Positions 1 through 9,818 of a DNA stretch of 64,000 nt are shown one piece after another (positions within the stretch are counted from its first letter, which is position 1; each line of letters begins with the position of its first letter). The stretch is from Strigamia acuminata (Eukaryota > Arthropoda > Chilopoda > Geophilomorpha > Linotaeniidae). The translations under genes were made by a program, and so were the position numbers. The stretch lies in NCBI GenBank assembly GCA_949358305.1, contig OX442317.1, forward strand, positions 11,102,186 through 11,166,185, in the 5' to 3' direction. Below the pieces are notes generated by a model. The model searched no databases, was not told the DNA's origin, and worked only from the letters and a program-made list of their open reading frames with translations.

Positions 1-394
1 CCTTACATAATCTACAGTCTATAATGTCGCCTAAAGTATCAAAAATTTTCAAATCCTTCTTTAAATAAAATAAATCAGGTGGCTTTAGTTTGTCCCGATC
101 AAAAGTAAATCTATATGTCGAGACTGTACTATCTAGTTCATTAGGTATAGTTGTTATTTTGTGACTGTCAAGTGCCAACTGCGACGAGTCCTTACATATC
201 ATTTTTAAAATTGGAACATCAATTGCATCACCTGGTGTCACATTATAATAATAATCTTTGACTTGTCTAAATTTCAATTCGTAACAGTCATCAAACTTTT
301 TTCTATTCTTTTTGCGGGATTCTCTATATTTTTTTTGCCATGGGACCTCTTCTGAACGTTTATATAATTTCAATAGAGCCTTAATTTCGTTCAT
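1..394 (-). CDS. Partial unknown protein ending in CxxC at the window edge (LEF-5-like candidate)
   Basis: An uninterrupted minus-strand frame runs from an ATG at 392-394 off the left edge, giving at least 131 residues. The N-terminus is short, basic and helical-looking (MNEIKALLKLYKRSEEV), followed by a Lys/Arg-rich stretch. The visible end reads DIIDCRLCK, so a CxxC knuckle begins exactly where the window stops. A C-terminal zinc ribbon is the hallmark of baculovirus LEF-5, a late transcription factor related to TFIIS, and LEF-4 lies 1.2 kb away. This makes LEF-5 a reasonable guess, but the ribbon itself cannot be seen. There are no stops over 394 bases of AT-rich DNA, which argues for a real gene. 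The function is inferred only. Confidence 0.55.
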   Translation of the reverse strand, partial: MNEIKALLKLYKRSEEVPWQKKYRESRKKNRKKFDDCYELKFRQVKDYYYNVTPGDAIDVPILKMICKDSSQLALDSHKITTIPNELDSTVSTYRFTFDRDKLKPPDLFYLKKDLKIFDTLGDIIDCRLCK

Positions 395-1069
395 AACAGG
401 GAAATTTATATTTAGTATGTGTGTACAATTTTATCGTGACATATATTTTATTTTATCTGGCCATTCAATTATTCACTTATTTAAATTAAATAAATACTAA
501 ATAAATAACATTTACGGAGTATATAATTAACTATAATTAATAACACTGGATTATTAAAAAATAAAGAAATAAAGTTTGGCTCAATTAATTACGAAGGTAT
601 ATCATATTTTCCATATTTTGATAAAAATTAAAATTTTTTCCCTTTTTAAAATTTGAATTTTTCCTTTGGCATTTTAATTTTTCACGGTAGAGGACTAACA
701 GACTAAAATTGACACTGTACATTTTTTCTATTTTTATTAGATAAATTTAATTTGTAGTATTATAAATTGTCGGATTGGATTTATTCCAATAGAGAGATGA
801 TCTGCTGGAATTTTGTTGAGGTTTATCTTTTACGACCACCACCAAATTACATTATCGTGAACTTTTGTGGTGAAAGAATTGCTCACATTCCTTTGGTCGA
901 CATATAAGCTGTCCACTGGACCAAACAGGCTGCCACAGGTAATTTTTAAGTTGTTGTCGAGGTAATGAGTCTCAGTGACGTGTCAGTGAGATAGACTGCC
1001 GAGAGAATAAAACCCCCTTGTGTAGAGTTGTTCACATATTAAATAAATCAGAAAGAACGAAATGATATT
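395..1069. other. Non-coding stretch with a short dispersed repeat
   Basis: AT-rich DNA without a convincing ORF. About 945-1030 resembles 38450-38530 in the same orientation: both contain TTGTTGTCG, then TAGACTGYCGAGAGAAT, then an ACCC..TGTAGAG-like end. This suggests a shared repeat of about 85 bp, perhaps an LTR or MITE end. Nothing else is evident. Confidence 0.35.
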
Positions 1070-1495
1070 TTAATAATCTTTTATTTTAATAATTTTTTTG
1101 TCTACTGTTAAAAAATTTATAACTTCAATTATTGTATAATTTTGTGGCCAGTTAGATGGAAATTCAATAAAATATAAATATTTGTCATCATTTAAAATCC
1201 GTACAATAGATTCCACGGATTGAAGACAGACATAATTTAGACTTCCATCACTTGAATCAATGAGAAATGCATCCTGTTGTTCGTCGTCACAAATATATTT
1301 AATATTTTTTGTAACGTTTGTCGACATAACAAACAACTTCTTATTTAATAATAGAATATACCAATCGTCATTTGTTGTTCGTATTAAAGCATTGGTGCTA
1401 TCTACTAAAAACACCATAATACCATCTGAATTATTTTTATTCCACACATTGCTCAAATTATATAACTTTTGTTTATATGGAAATGGAATTAGCAA
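1070..1495 (-). CDS. Short relative of the membrane-anchored beta-rich protein family, 5' end broken at a poly-T tract
   Basis: An open frame of about 141 residues ends near 1070. Its first codon in frame is a TTG at 1493-1495 and there is no ATG upstream before a stop, so the start is problematic. A run of ten T (minus strand, 1498-1507) lies immediately upstream. On its far side another frame has ATG codons followed by hydrophobic codons, so the natural N-terminus (a membrane anchor) appears to be out of frame by one base. The pattern 'I-P-F-P-x-K ... W ... DGI' recalls the start of the 667-residue protein at 45018-47021 ('L-F-P-x-K ... W ... NGI'). The rest is beta-rich and polar. The first internal Met is about residue 27. 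It could be a pseudogene, a sequencing error in a homopolymer, or a slippage gene. Confidence 0.45.
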   Translation of the reverse strand: MLIPFPYKQKLYNLSNVWNKNNSDGIMVFLVDSTNALIRTTNDDWYILLLNKKLFVMSTNVTKNIKYICDDEQQDAFLIDSSDGSLNYVCLQSVESIVRILNDDKYLYFIEFPSNWPQNYTIIEVINFLTVDKKIIKIKDY

Positions 1496-1609
1496 TGAAA
1501 AAAAAAAGTTCCCATTACAATTATCAAGATAACGTGCACACCCATTTCAGTTGTTCTTTTTTGTTACAGTTTGTTTCTATGAACTAAACAATTCAATCAA
1601 GCTGAACCT

Positions 1610-2881
1610 TTAAGGTACAGCAAATAAATTCTGATTAAAACAGGTGTTGTTATAAATTGGATATTTTAATAATTCCATTGTATATTTAATAGTTTTCTGA
1701 TTGTTGGGAAATATTTTATCTTTCCGTTTTCTGTAAGCACAAAAGAATGGAAATATTTCATCTTTCCGTTTTCTGTAATCATTGAATTTACCGAGATTAT
1801 AAAACCCTTCGTAAATGCAATTCTTCTTTAGTTTACATTTTTTTTTTGACTTATAAATAACACCCTCCTTGTCACAAAACATATTCTTAGAAATAAACAT
1901 GAGGTCTATTGTATTTTTAGAAATTGGTTTCAACTTAAAAATTTTAGTTTTTGTAATGAGAATTACTCCATCGGAAGGTAGATCAGAACCAAGTAACTTT
2001 GTAGTCTCTGATTGTAGTTGGAAGATGTTAAAATGATTTTCAATGAATGACGTAGAAAAAAATTGCACAATTATCTTATGTTCCTGCCATAAAGTATTTG
2101 CATATCGATTTCGTATAAACAACAAATGCTGAACAGCCTCTTCAGGAGTTAGTTGTGTGTTACATACATCAACTATTACCTTGCATTTTCGAAACTGTTC
2201 CACACAATAAAAGTTACCGGAAATTACAAAATTCAAATTCTGGTCTGCACTTAAAAATGAAAAAATTCGTTTCTGTCCATCCAACTTAATTGTCGTGTAT
2301 AATACTTTGCTTAAGTCTATATCTTCATACTTTATGTTTGCGACTGGAGGAAATGCTGGAATATATGTTGGTCTTATAGCTTTTAGAAACGTGCAGAAAT
2401 AAAAATACTGTTTTTTTGAGATTAGATTTTCACATTCTATGTAGTATGTGATCGAATCGGTCGAAGTTCTCTTGTAAACTGTGACCCCTTGTTTTTTATA
2501 ATAAACATACTTAAAGCTCTGTTTACATTTCATAAAGAAATATTTTGGAATCTTTACTGGTAAATGTAATCTTGATTTAAACAATGGACTTTCTACAGCA
2601 TGATAACATAATTCGATAGCAGGACAAACCAGCCAATGTTTTTTTGTAAAATATTTAGTTTGCCAGAAAAAAACCCTAGTGTTCAAATTGTACATAAGTC
2701 TAACATTTTTAAATTTAAATTCTAAAAATTTGTGTTGTATGTTAAACAGATCGTTGTGACATGAAAAAGTTCTTCTAATTTCTTTTTCATATTTTGATTT
2801 AAACAAGTCTAATGTTACTCGTATATGTATATTTCTTTTATGTCTATACTTAAGAGCTGACAGTTTCGAATGTGTCCTCAT
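1610..2881 (-). CDS. lef-4: LEF-4-like mRNA capping enzyme / RNA polymerase subunit
   Basis: This 423-residue protein starts at the ATG at 2879-2881. Covalent nucleotidyltransferase motifs are visible. Motif I is TIKLDGQK (K199-x-D201-G202), where the lysine would carry the guanylyl adduct. A motif III-like stretch, KCKVIVDVC, is near 232-240. Motif IV is PSDGVIL (D304-G305) and motif V is KIFKLKP (K316-L-K318). In baculoviruses LEF-4 joins LEF-8, LEF-9 and P47 in the late RNA polymerase; its N-terminal half is an RNA 5'-triphosphatase and its C-terminal half the guanylyltransferase. The length is close to the family size of about 460. I cannot confirm the N-terminal triphosphatase metal sites by eye. 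Near the C-terminus a decapeptide, YRKRKDEIFP, is repeated with one change (369-378 and 383-392), a recent small duplication. The frame is intact. Confidence 0.8.
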   Translation of the reverse strand: MRTHSKLSALKYRHKRNIHIRVTLDLFKSKYEKEIRRTFSCHNDLFNIQHKFLEFKFKNVRLMYNLNTRVFFWQTKYFTKKHWLVCPAIELCYHAVESPLFKSRLHLPVKIPKYFFMKCKQSFKYVYYKKQGVTVYKRTSTDSITYYIECENLISKKQYFYFCTFLKAIRPTYIPAFPPVANIKYEDIDLSKVLYTTIKLDGQKRIFSFLSADQNLNFVISGNFYCVEQFRKCKVIVDVCNTQLTPEEAVQHLLFIRNRYANTLWQEHKIIVQFFSTSFIENHFNIFQLQSETTKLLGSDLPSDGVILITKTKIFKLKPISKNTIDLMFISKNMFCDKEGVIYKSKKKCKLKKNCIYEGFYNLGKFNDYRKRKDEIFPFFCAYRKRKDKIFPNNQKTIKYTMELLKYPIYNNTCFNQNLFAVP

Positions 2882-3018
2882 TAAAATATGATTTAAACAT
2901 ATTTTTCATAACTAAATACTTCTTATAATAAAATTAATTATATTTATAAATTCTTTATTAAAGTTTAATTGCAATTTCATTTCTTTATTAAAATGCAATG
3001 CTAATGTATTTTTCAAAA

Positions 3019-3213
3019 CTAAATACTTTTTACTATAAAATTGTAATTTTTATCGATTGGAATAACAAGATGATAAATAGAATAAGGTGATAAAACATTG
3101 GATTTGGGTATGTGAAAGAATAATTGCATTTCCTTTATTGCAAATTTTAGAGTAATATCAGTATCTAAACAATCTATTAGTTTTTTCACATTGTGTATAT
3201 CTAAATTTAACAT
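3019..3213 (-). CDS. Small hypothetical protein, 64 aa
   Basis: This ORF begins at the ATG at 3211-3213 and lies just upstream of, and in the same direction as, the LEF-4-like gene. The composition is ordinary for a cytosolic protein (MLNLDIHNVKKLIDCLDTD), with no transmembrane segment or known motif. Its viral-like AT-rich codon use and its place in the minus-strand cluster favour a real gene. The size is small enough for chance in DNA this AT-rich. Confidence 0.3.
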   Translation of the reverse strand: MLNLDIHNVKKLIDCLDTDITLKFAIKEMQLFFHIPKSNVLSPYSIYHLVIPIDKNYNFIVKSI

Positions 3214-3344
3214 TTTTGAAATTAAAAATGATTAAACAGATATATTTATTTATTTTTTAATTGTGTATTTATGTGTAGTAGTACTTTTTTTATTTCAATT
3301 TATCAAAATGATTTCTGTGATAATATTTTTATAATAATAATTGT

Positions 3345-3478
3345 TGTGTGTGGCGAGCACAACAACTGTTGATGAATCAAAACGAAACTTTAGCATTGAA
3401 GCATGATTATGTCGTACTATAACATTTTATAGCTATGACTTGATTCGTCAACAGTTGTACTCGCCATGATTTTTCGAA
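3345..3478. mobile_element. Short foldback (MITE-like) element
   Basis: TGTGGCGAGCACAACAACTG near 3350 pairs with the complement of CAACAGTTGTACTCGCCATG near 3449-3468, giving imperfect arms of about 33 bp around a 50-60 bp loop. The sequence at 59520 starts with a very similar string (TGTGGCGAGCATGAACGCAA), so this is a dispersed repeat family. Confidence 0.5.
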
Positions 3479-3496
3479 TGGTTGACGACCCCTGTA

Positions 3497-4231
3497 CAGT
3501 CATAGTCAAAAAACTTTCCTGCAGTTTAGCTGTTTTAAGTTAATCACCAGGTGGTGTGGTATCGTGATGTTAAGTGTTATCACTAGATGGAGCAATAAGC
3601 AACCCAAGGTTATATATTATGTAACATACGACCGCAAGGCCACTCTGGATTAGTATACGAGCAATAAATAAGTCTCTCTCCTTGTGTAAACTCTACATGA
3701 CTTGTTATTTAATTATATATGAACACTGCAGGTGGTATAAAAATCCATTGAGATGTAGTAAAATTATTATTTGCCTGGTTTTTATCTTTTAATACTGTTG
3801 TTAGAGCAAGACAATGGATTTTTATGCCACCTGGTAGATAAACTTAATAAAATAAAAACTTGTAGAGTTTCGGGGTCATTGACACACGTTGCAGGGGGGA
3901 GTCAGACTTGTGACGCTGGGGGGATCACCAGCGCACGTTGCAAGGGGAAACTGAACTCGTGATACTTGATGATCACCAGCGCGCGTTGCTTGAGGGGGGG
4001 TCACCGGACGCTGCCGCCCAGTGACCATCCAGGCAAGGTAATTATTGTGAGCAGCCAATCAAGGCTGTCGTGGAAAAGGGGAGAAACCCTGGTTGTGTAA
4101 AATAAAGAGACACTTGAGATACAGTTGTCAAAAAGCAAAGACGTGTTTCTTGTCCGCTGTTTTCATTTCAAACAACATTCAACGAAAGTTCACAAACTAA
4201 ACCACAAGGAATTTTTTTTTGTCCATGACTG
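3497..4231. mobile_element. Non-autonomous Tc1/mariner-type element with TA target duplication
   Basis: The left end CAGTCATAGTCAAAAAAC at 3497 is mirrored at the right end (read in reverse complement from 4231: CAGTCATGGACAAAAAAA), and similarity continues through TTTCCTG..GTTTAG. TA dinucleotides sit at 3495-3496 and 4232-4233, as expected for Tc1/mariner insertion. No transposase ORF is left inside. The element contains a nested palindrome (see 3730-3840). Confidence 0.6.
3730..3840. repeat. Nested inverted repeat inside the 3.5-4.2 kb element
   Basis: GGTGGTATAAAAATCCATTG near 3732 is the reverse complement, with one mismatch, of CAATGGATTTTTATGCCACC near 3813. Part of the right half (GATTTTTATG.CAC..G.AGATAAACTTA) recurs near 14033-14062, so it is a small MITE with at least two copies. 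Confidence 0.5.
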
Positions 4232-4239
4232 TACATAGC

Positions 4240-5073
4240 TCCATTACGCTTTTTTTGATAGTCTTGGAGATCTATGCATCCAATTTAGAAAGGTTTCCTG
4301 AGATATAGACGGTCTCAAATCTGTTTATTTTTTAATTTTATCTCATTTGGTTTACAAGTTATGAAAAATATTGTAAATAGTCACTTTTCGAAGTGGCTCT
4401 CGGTGGCTCCTGCGACGGCGATGGTTTACGGGGAGCAAGGACTTCTCGTACGACGGCGATAGCGAGCGTTTGTGCGCTCACAATGGCGGTGGTTCACTAG
4501 GAGTCGGAACTTCTCTTCTCGATGACGTAAATTAGTGGTTGCTAATTCACGCAAGGCGCAAATGGGTGCTGGTTTTACACAATAGGAAAAAGCAAGCAGA
4601 GGTCTCAAATACACAAACGTTGACACGGTCAATACCAGCAAAATTCTCGAGCGTAGCAGAGACAAGGTGTTGTTAGTTTTAGTGTATATTCAAGAGTGTG
4701 CCAAAATTGGTGTTCCAAGCCTGACACACTTCTGAGTTGCGCAGAAAATCTGCGCAATTAGCTCAGTTTGGTGCAGCAAAGGAATCTGTTGCACCAAAAC
4801 GGTTAATTACCGTTCACCCTAGCCAATTTGGGGTAAAATATGCTTGGGGTGTATTCTCCTCAAAATCATGTGATTTAATTTGGCGTGTGTCAAACTATTG
4901 TGAAATAAAATAATACACAATATCTTCTCAAGTGGTGAAATTTATTAAATACATTCAAGAAATAAATCGAGATCACCACACACTTAATAAAACTAATTTT
5001 TATTTTTTCCTATTATTTTCTCATTTAAATTTGAATTTTATTTTGTTCTTTCATTATTATTATTATTTAAAAA
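4240..5073. other. Gene-free stretch with SINE-like copy
   Basis: No convincing ORF. Bases 4390-4520 are GC-richer and look host-derived. About 4733-4925 is similar to the reverse complement of 20215-20425. The plus copy contains TTAGCTCAGTTTGGT, close to a tRNA-type box A, followed by AATTTGGGGTAAAATATGCT and TTTGGCGTGTGTCAAA. A tRNA-derived SINE family is the likeliest reading. The last 80 bases form the AT-rich leader of the next gene. Confidence 0.4.
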
Positions 5074-6981
5074 ATGACTTCCGTGAATTCTCTTAACAAT
5101 CACCTATTAGCAAATTTTGCAAAGTCTGCTGTTTGTGTCAGTACAGCCTGTGTTTTAAGTCACAAACTTGCTGAAACAGATAAATATAATTTTGGTAAAC
5201 AGTACACAAACTCAAATTCTCATAACACGAACGTATTTCCTCGGATATGCGCCAACTGCTTAGCTATTAAATTCGGTTTATACGAAACATTGCAAGAAAA
5301 AACGACGACCTTTATGAACTGCATAATCAACAAAACGCAAGGGTCTGACTCTACTCGCAGAAGCGAAGGCCCTTATTTGCGTGCATTTAAATCTGTCGAA
5401 AATATAATACAAGATGGCAATGTAGTTTTTCCACAAGACTGCTTGATTTTAGCCTCGGGTCAAATTCTAACAGACGTTTTAATGAGTGATTCAAATAATT
5501 TATACAATGCAAGTAAATCTATCCCGAAACTCTGTATTGAAACGTATATTCCAAAAGCCGATTTTGTTAACACAATATATCCTATTGAAAATGATTTAGA
5601 CAAACTGATAGATGATTATAAAAAAAATGTCAGTGATATAAACCACACGTATGAAGAGGATATAAAACGAACTGAAAACGAGAACACAGAGAAATATTCG
5701 AATAAACTAAAGGATCAGGAAAAAAAGATTGATGAAGATTTAGAACCGAAAAGGAAAACTAAGCTGGATAAATTATACAACGCTTATATATCAGAAATAA
5801 ATAATTTAGACACGGATCTTATTTCGGATCCAGTCTTTGATTTGTATAAAACACAAATAACAGATGAATACAATGAAAAAGTGAGTAAAGCCAATTCTAA
5901 GTATGACAAGGAAAAATTGGCTAAAACTATCAACTTAGAAGAAAATAATAAGCGCGGTTTAAACAACAAATTAATCAAAACAACTAAATTATTAACCGCT
6001 GAAAGAGATAAAATAATTAGCGAGTTATCCCTGAAGTATGAAACGGAAAAGCACAATCTTAACGTCACTTACCTGGCTGCCTATACTGATAATACAACTA
6101 CAAAAAAAACTTTCTATACCTTAAATCCGTACATCTATTCATATTTCAAACACTTACACGATCAGTTTACATCTTATACAAAAACCAAACGAGAATTTAA
6201 AAGACTGGAACAAATACTTTGCGAAGATGAGGACACTCCAGTTAGTTTGTACCTGGAAGCAACTTACGAGGCCGATTTACTGTTAATCAGCAATTTAATT
6301 AATCCCACAGCAGCTTTGTCACATTACATTAGAACAGCAGAGAATATCGTGTTATCGGACGATAAATCAATTTGGTTGACGTGCCGTCAGACGCGCAGCG
6401 CATATCCCATAGAAGCGGAATTAGCTAGCATGAATGAGAATTTACACGCAGAAATCATGTTTACACAAGAAGATTTTCAGAATCCTTGTAACAAAACAAA
6501 AATACAATGCTTGGATTCAGAAAAACTTCAACATTTTAATTCGTTGATGCTTACTTACGTCGCCGGAATGCGGCAATTAATCGTAAGTAGACAGATGGGT
6601 TTTGTTTCATATTACGAGGACAAAAGGCGAATAGACAGCGTTTACTCTGCATCTGGATTACACATTGCAAGCTACTGCATCCCGTCTATCATTAAACACG
6701 GTAATGTTGTCTACCGACAATACGCCAGCAATGTTCAATGGATCGAAGGTTTAGGACTTATTTCGACTGCGGACATATGCCGCGGCGACGTTTTTGTTAT
6801 CAACGAATCAGTTGACTTGGATGCTTTTATAAGAGCTGACATGAGCAATTTTGAAAATGCATTAAATTATGAGATGCCAAATTTAGACGACACTCTTATG
6901 AAGAGTGGCGGCGAGTTAAGCTATCAGTATGAGAACAGACGCGCTTACAGACCCAAAATGTGTTTGTACGCGCCACTCTAA
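5074..6981 (+). CDS. VP39-like major capsid protein paralogue 1 with coiled-coil insert
   Basis: This is a 635-residue protein. Residues 1-160 hold a Cys/His cluster, C26-x3-H30 then C59-x2-C62, within 'SHK...CANCLAIKFGL', followed by 'EGPYLRAF' and 'VVFPQDCLILASG'. Residues about 165-340 are Lys/Glu-rich and heptad-like, a long coiled coil. Residues 345-635 restart with 'TLNPYIYSYFK' and contain 'YCIP...VQWIEGLGLIS'. The compact gene at 51018 has the same two flanking domains without the insert. That layout (N-terminal zinc cluster, a 'lip/asg' strand, a C-terminal '..GLVA/S' strand) resembles baculovirus VP39, the major nucleocapsid protein, so I call it VP39-like; the assignment is motif-level only. 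The ATG at 5074 follows a TATTATTATTATTTAAAAA leader shared with the next copy, so the promoter was duplicated too. Confidence 0.6.
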   Translation: MTSVNSLNNHLLANFAKSAVCVSTACVLSHKLAETDKYNFGKQYTNSNSHNTNVFPRICANCLAIKFGLYETLQEKTTTFMNCIINKTQGSDSTRRSEGPYLRAFKSVENIIQDGNVVFPQDCLILASGQILTDVLMSDSNNLYNASKSIPKLCIETYIPKADFVNTIYPIENDLDKLIDDYKKNVSDINHTYEEDIKRTENENTEKYSNKLKDQEKKIDEDLEPKRKTKLDKLYNAYISEINNLDTDLISDPVFDLYKTQITDEYNEKVSKANSKYDKEKLAKTINLEENNKRGLNNKLIKTTKLLTAERDKIISELSLKYETEKHNLNVTYLAAYTDNTTTKKTFYTLNPYIYSYFKHLHDQFTSYTKTKREFKRLEQILCEDEDTPVSLYLEATYEADLLLISNLINPTAALSHYIRTAENIVLSDDKSIWLTCRQTRSAYPIEAELASMNENLHAEIMFTQEDFQNPCNKTKIQCLDSEKLQHFNSLMLTYVAGMRQLIVSRQMGFVSYYEDKRRIDSVYSASGLHIASYCIPSIIKHGNVVYRQYASNVQWIEGLGLISTADICRGDVFVINESVDLDAFIRADMSNFENALNYEMPNLDDTLMKSGGELSYQYENRRAYRPKMCLYAPL

Positions 6982-7877
6982 AATCAATGAAACCGCAAAA
7001 AAAAAATTTGATTAAAAACACTAGCATGCGAAATCATTAAAAAAATTAAATGAAAGTGCGTTTATAGTGTCTGGATCCTGATTCTGATACTTCTGCTTTT
7101 ACATCCTCTGAGTGCTTCATTTTCCGATCTTCTATGACTTCTTTGGTTGTTCCTTTGGGACACTCTGCTCGCGTTTAATTTCCGTTTCTTCCCTTTGTCT
7201 CTGATGATGTCTGATTCTGATTCTGAAGAAATAAAATGTACAGTTGTTACAAAAGAATCGTCACCCTCTTAATCATTTGAGAAATCTTCTCCTCCTTTCT
7301 TTTCTCTTGGGAAGTATCCACTTCGGTCAGTATGATCAGTTTTGGCTGTTCTAGGTAGGGAAAAATTCCGGCCGTTCTAATGTTAATCTGGACAATTATG
7401 AAATGACCGATTTTACTGTTGTTCGACTCGAAAAGATGACCTTCTCCCATTGGCCAAGCCGCATTACTCTTAACCCAAGTCTGTATTATTACAACTAGGA
7501 AAGGTAGTTTTTATTTTTATTATGTCTGTACATTGTAATGTATTTCTGGTGTTTTAGTCTATATTTTTGGATCACTACACTAGTGATACGGCTTGGCCAA
7601 TGGGAGAAAACCACCTTTTTGAGTCGAACAAGAGTCGTAGAAGCATTTACTAAGGTTCTGGATTCTCAATCTAGATGATACTCTGTGATAGCGTCTTCCA
7701 GATTAAATAAAAATAGAATAAAATTTTAATTTTATTGATGTTTTGATATTAAAATTTATTTTCTTATTTTTAAAAAAAGACACTTTTTAAATTGTTAAAT
7801 TATTAACATTCATTTTTCATTCATTTAAACTAATTTTCATTTTTATTTTTTAGTATTATTATTATTATTTAAAAAAA
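6982..7877. other. Spacer between tandem capsid paralogues, with a foldback element
   Basis: No supported ORF. A foldback occupies 7421-7629: the left arm, starting TTCGACTCGAAAAGATGACC and ending ATTGGCCAAGCCG, pairs with a right arm at 7589-7629 (about 41 bp arms, 127 bp loop). The last 80 bases are the AT-rich leader of the next gene. Confidence 0.55.
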
Positions 7878-9818
7878 ATGTCTTCCGTAAACTCAGATGA
7901 CAATCATTTATTGGCAAATGACAATCATTTATTGGCAAATTTTGCAAAATCGGCTGTTTGTGTCAATACATCCTGTGTTTTAAGTCATAAACTGGCAGAA
8001 GTAGATAAATACAATTTTGGTAAACAATACACAAACGCAAATTCTCATACCACGAACGTATTTCCTCGACTTTGCGCTAACTGCTTAGCTATTAAATTCG
8101 GTTTATACGAAACATTACAAGAAAAAACGACGACGTTTATGAACTGCATAATCAACAAAACGCAGGGGTCAGACAGTGTTCGCAGAAACGAAGGTCCTTA
8201 TTTATGTGCTTTCAAATCCGTCAAAAATATAATAGGCGATGAAAACGTAGTTTTTCCTAAAAATTGCTTGATTTTAGCCTCGGGGCAAATTTTAACGGAC
8301 ATTTTAATGAGTGATTCAAATAATTTATTCAATGTAAGTAAATCCATCCCTAAACTGTGTATTGAGACGTATAATCCGAATCCCGATTTCGTCGAGAAAG
8401 TTGATCTGGTAAAAGGCAGGAAGAAAAAACTTCAAGCTACGTATGATAAAAACGTGATGAAAGAAAAACTCACATTGGAAAGAAAAAAAACACTAGCCAT
8501 TTACAATGAAAAAAAGAAATGTAAAGATGAGTGCAGAGATGTGAATAACAGATCGATAGCTGATATTGAAAAAGATAACAACGAACAAACAGAAAATAGA
8601 ATAATATTAGAAAAAGAGCTATATGATGGTCAAATGAGTGAATTGTTCAGAGATCATCGGACGGAACCAGATTATAATGATAGGAAGAATAAATTAACAG
8701 AGGACTTTAACAAAGAGCTTAACAAAATCAAACATCAGCAATCTGTAAAATTAAAGCATGACCGTGACAGTGTGGAAGCCATTTGGCAAGAAAAAATAGA
8801 ACACAATTTAATAAATAAAATTAAATCATTAACTGATCAAACAAAGGAAAATATTCAAACGTTATCAAGAGTGTTTGAAATGAAAAAGAAAACGCTTCAT
8901 GACAGAATTTTAGATATCTATACAAAAACTGTTACTGCCCAAAAAACTTTCTATACCTTAAATCCGTACATCTATTCATATTTCAAACACTTACACGATC
9001 AGTTTACATCTTATACAAAAACCAAACGAGAATTTAAAAGACTGGAACAAATACTTTGCGAAGATGAGGACACTCCAGTAAGTTTGTACCTGGAAGCAAC
9101 TTATGAGGCCGATTTACTGTTAATCAGCAATTTGATTAATCCCACAGCAGCTTTGTCACATTACATTAGAACCGCAGAGAATATCGTGTTATCGGACGAT
9201 AAATTAATTTGGTTAGAATGCCGTCAAATGCGCAGCGCATATCCCATAGAAGCGGAATTAGCTAGCATGAATGAGAATTTACACGCGAAAATCATGTTCA
9301 CACAAGCAGATTTTAAAACTCCTTGTGACAAAACAAAAATTCAATGCTTGAATTCTGAAAAACTTCAACATTTCAATTCGTTAATGTTTACTTACGTCAC
9401 CGGAATGCGGCAATTAATTGTAAGTAGACAGATGGGTTTTGTTTCATATTACGAGGAGAAAAACCGAATTGACAGCATTTTCTCGGCGTCTGGATTGAAC
9501 ATTGCTAGCTACTGCATCCCATCTATCATTAAACACGGTAATGTTGTCTACCGACAATACGCCAGCAATGTTCAATGGATCGAAGGTTTAGGACTTATTT
9601 CAACTGTGGACATATGCCGCGGCGACGTTTTAGTTATCAACGAATCAGTTGATTTGGTTGATTTCGTAAGAGCTGACATGAGCAATTTTGAAAATGCATT
9701 AAATTATGAGATGCCAAATTTAGACGACACTCTTATGAAGAGTGGCGGCGAGTTAAGCTATCAGTATGAGAACAGACGCGCTTACAGACCCAAAATGTGT
9801 TTGTACGCGCCACTCTAA
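7878..9818 (+). CDS. VP39-like major capsid protein paralogue 2 with a different coiled-coil insert
   Basis: This 646-residue protein is a tandem relative of the gene at 5074. The N-terminal zinc-cluster domain and the C-terminal domain align residue for residue. Over roughly 870 nt the 3' portion (from about 8945) is almost identical to 6112-6981 at DNA level. The middle (about residues 175-355) is again Lys/Glu-rich and coiled-coil-like but does not align with the insert of copy 1. Near the start a 21-bp unit encoding DNHLLAN is tandemly duplicated. The leader (TATTATTATT, then A-run, then ATG) matches that of copy 1. The role is inferred as virion shell or tegument; the coiled coil may add spokes or bundling. 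Both copies are intact, so both are probably expressed or only recently duplicated. Confidence 0.6.
   Translation: MSSVNSDDNHLLANDNHLLANFAKSAVCVNTSCVLSHKLAEVDKYNFGKQYTNANSHTTNVFPRLCANCLAIKFGLYETLQEKTTTFMNCIINKTQGSDSVRRNEGPYLCAFKSVKNIIGDENVVFPKNCLILASGQILTDILMSDSNNLFNVSKSIPKLCIETYNPNPDFVEKVDLVKGRKKKLQATYDKNVMKEKLTLERKKTLAIYNEKKKCKDECRDVNNRSIADIEKDNNEQTENRIILEKELYDGQMSELFRDHRTEPDYNDRKNKLTEDFNKELNKIKHQQSVKLKHDRDSVEAIWQEKIEHNLINKIKSLTDQTKENIQTLSRVFEMKKKTLHDRILDIYTKTVTAQKTFYTLNPYIYSYFKHLHDQFTSYTKTKREFKRLEQILCEDEDTPVSLYLEATYEADLLLISNLINPTAALSHYIRTAENIVLSDDKLIWLECRQMRSAYPIEAELASMNENLHAKIMFTQADFKTPCDKTKIQCLNSEKLQHFNSLMFTYVTGMRQLIVSRQMGFVSYYEEKNRIDSIFSASGLNIASYCIPSIIKHGNVVYRQYASNVQWIEGLGLISTVDICRGDVLVINESVDLVDFVRADMSNFENALNYEMPNLDDTLMKSGGELSYQYENRRAYRPKMCLYAPL

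Noticed and set aside
312-500. Plus-strand ORF of 62 codons
   Set aside because: It lies opposite the partial minus-strand gene (1-394), and its amino-acid pattern looks random.
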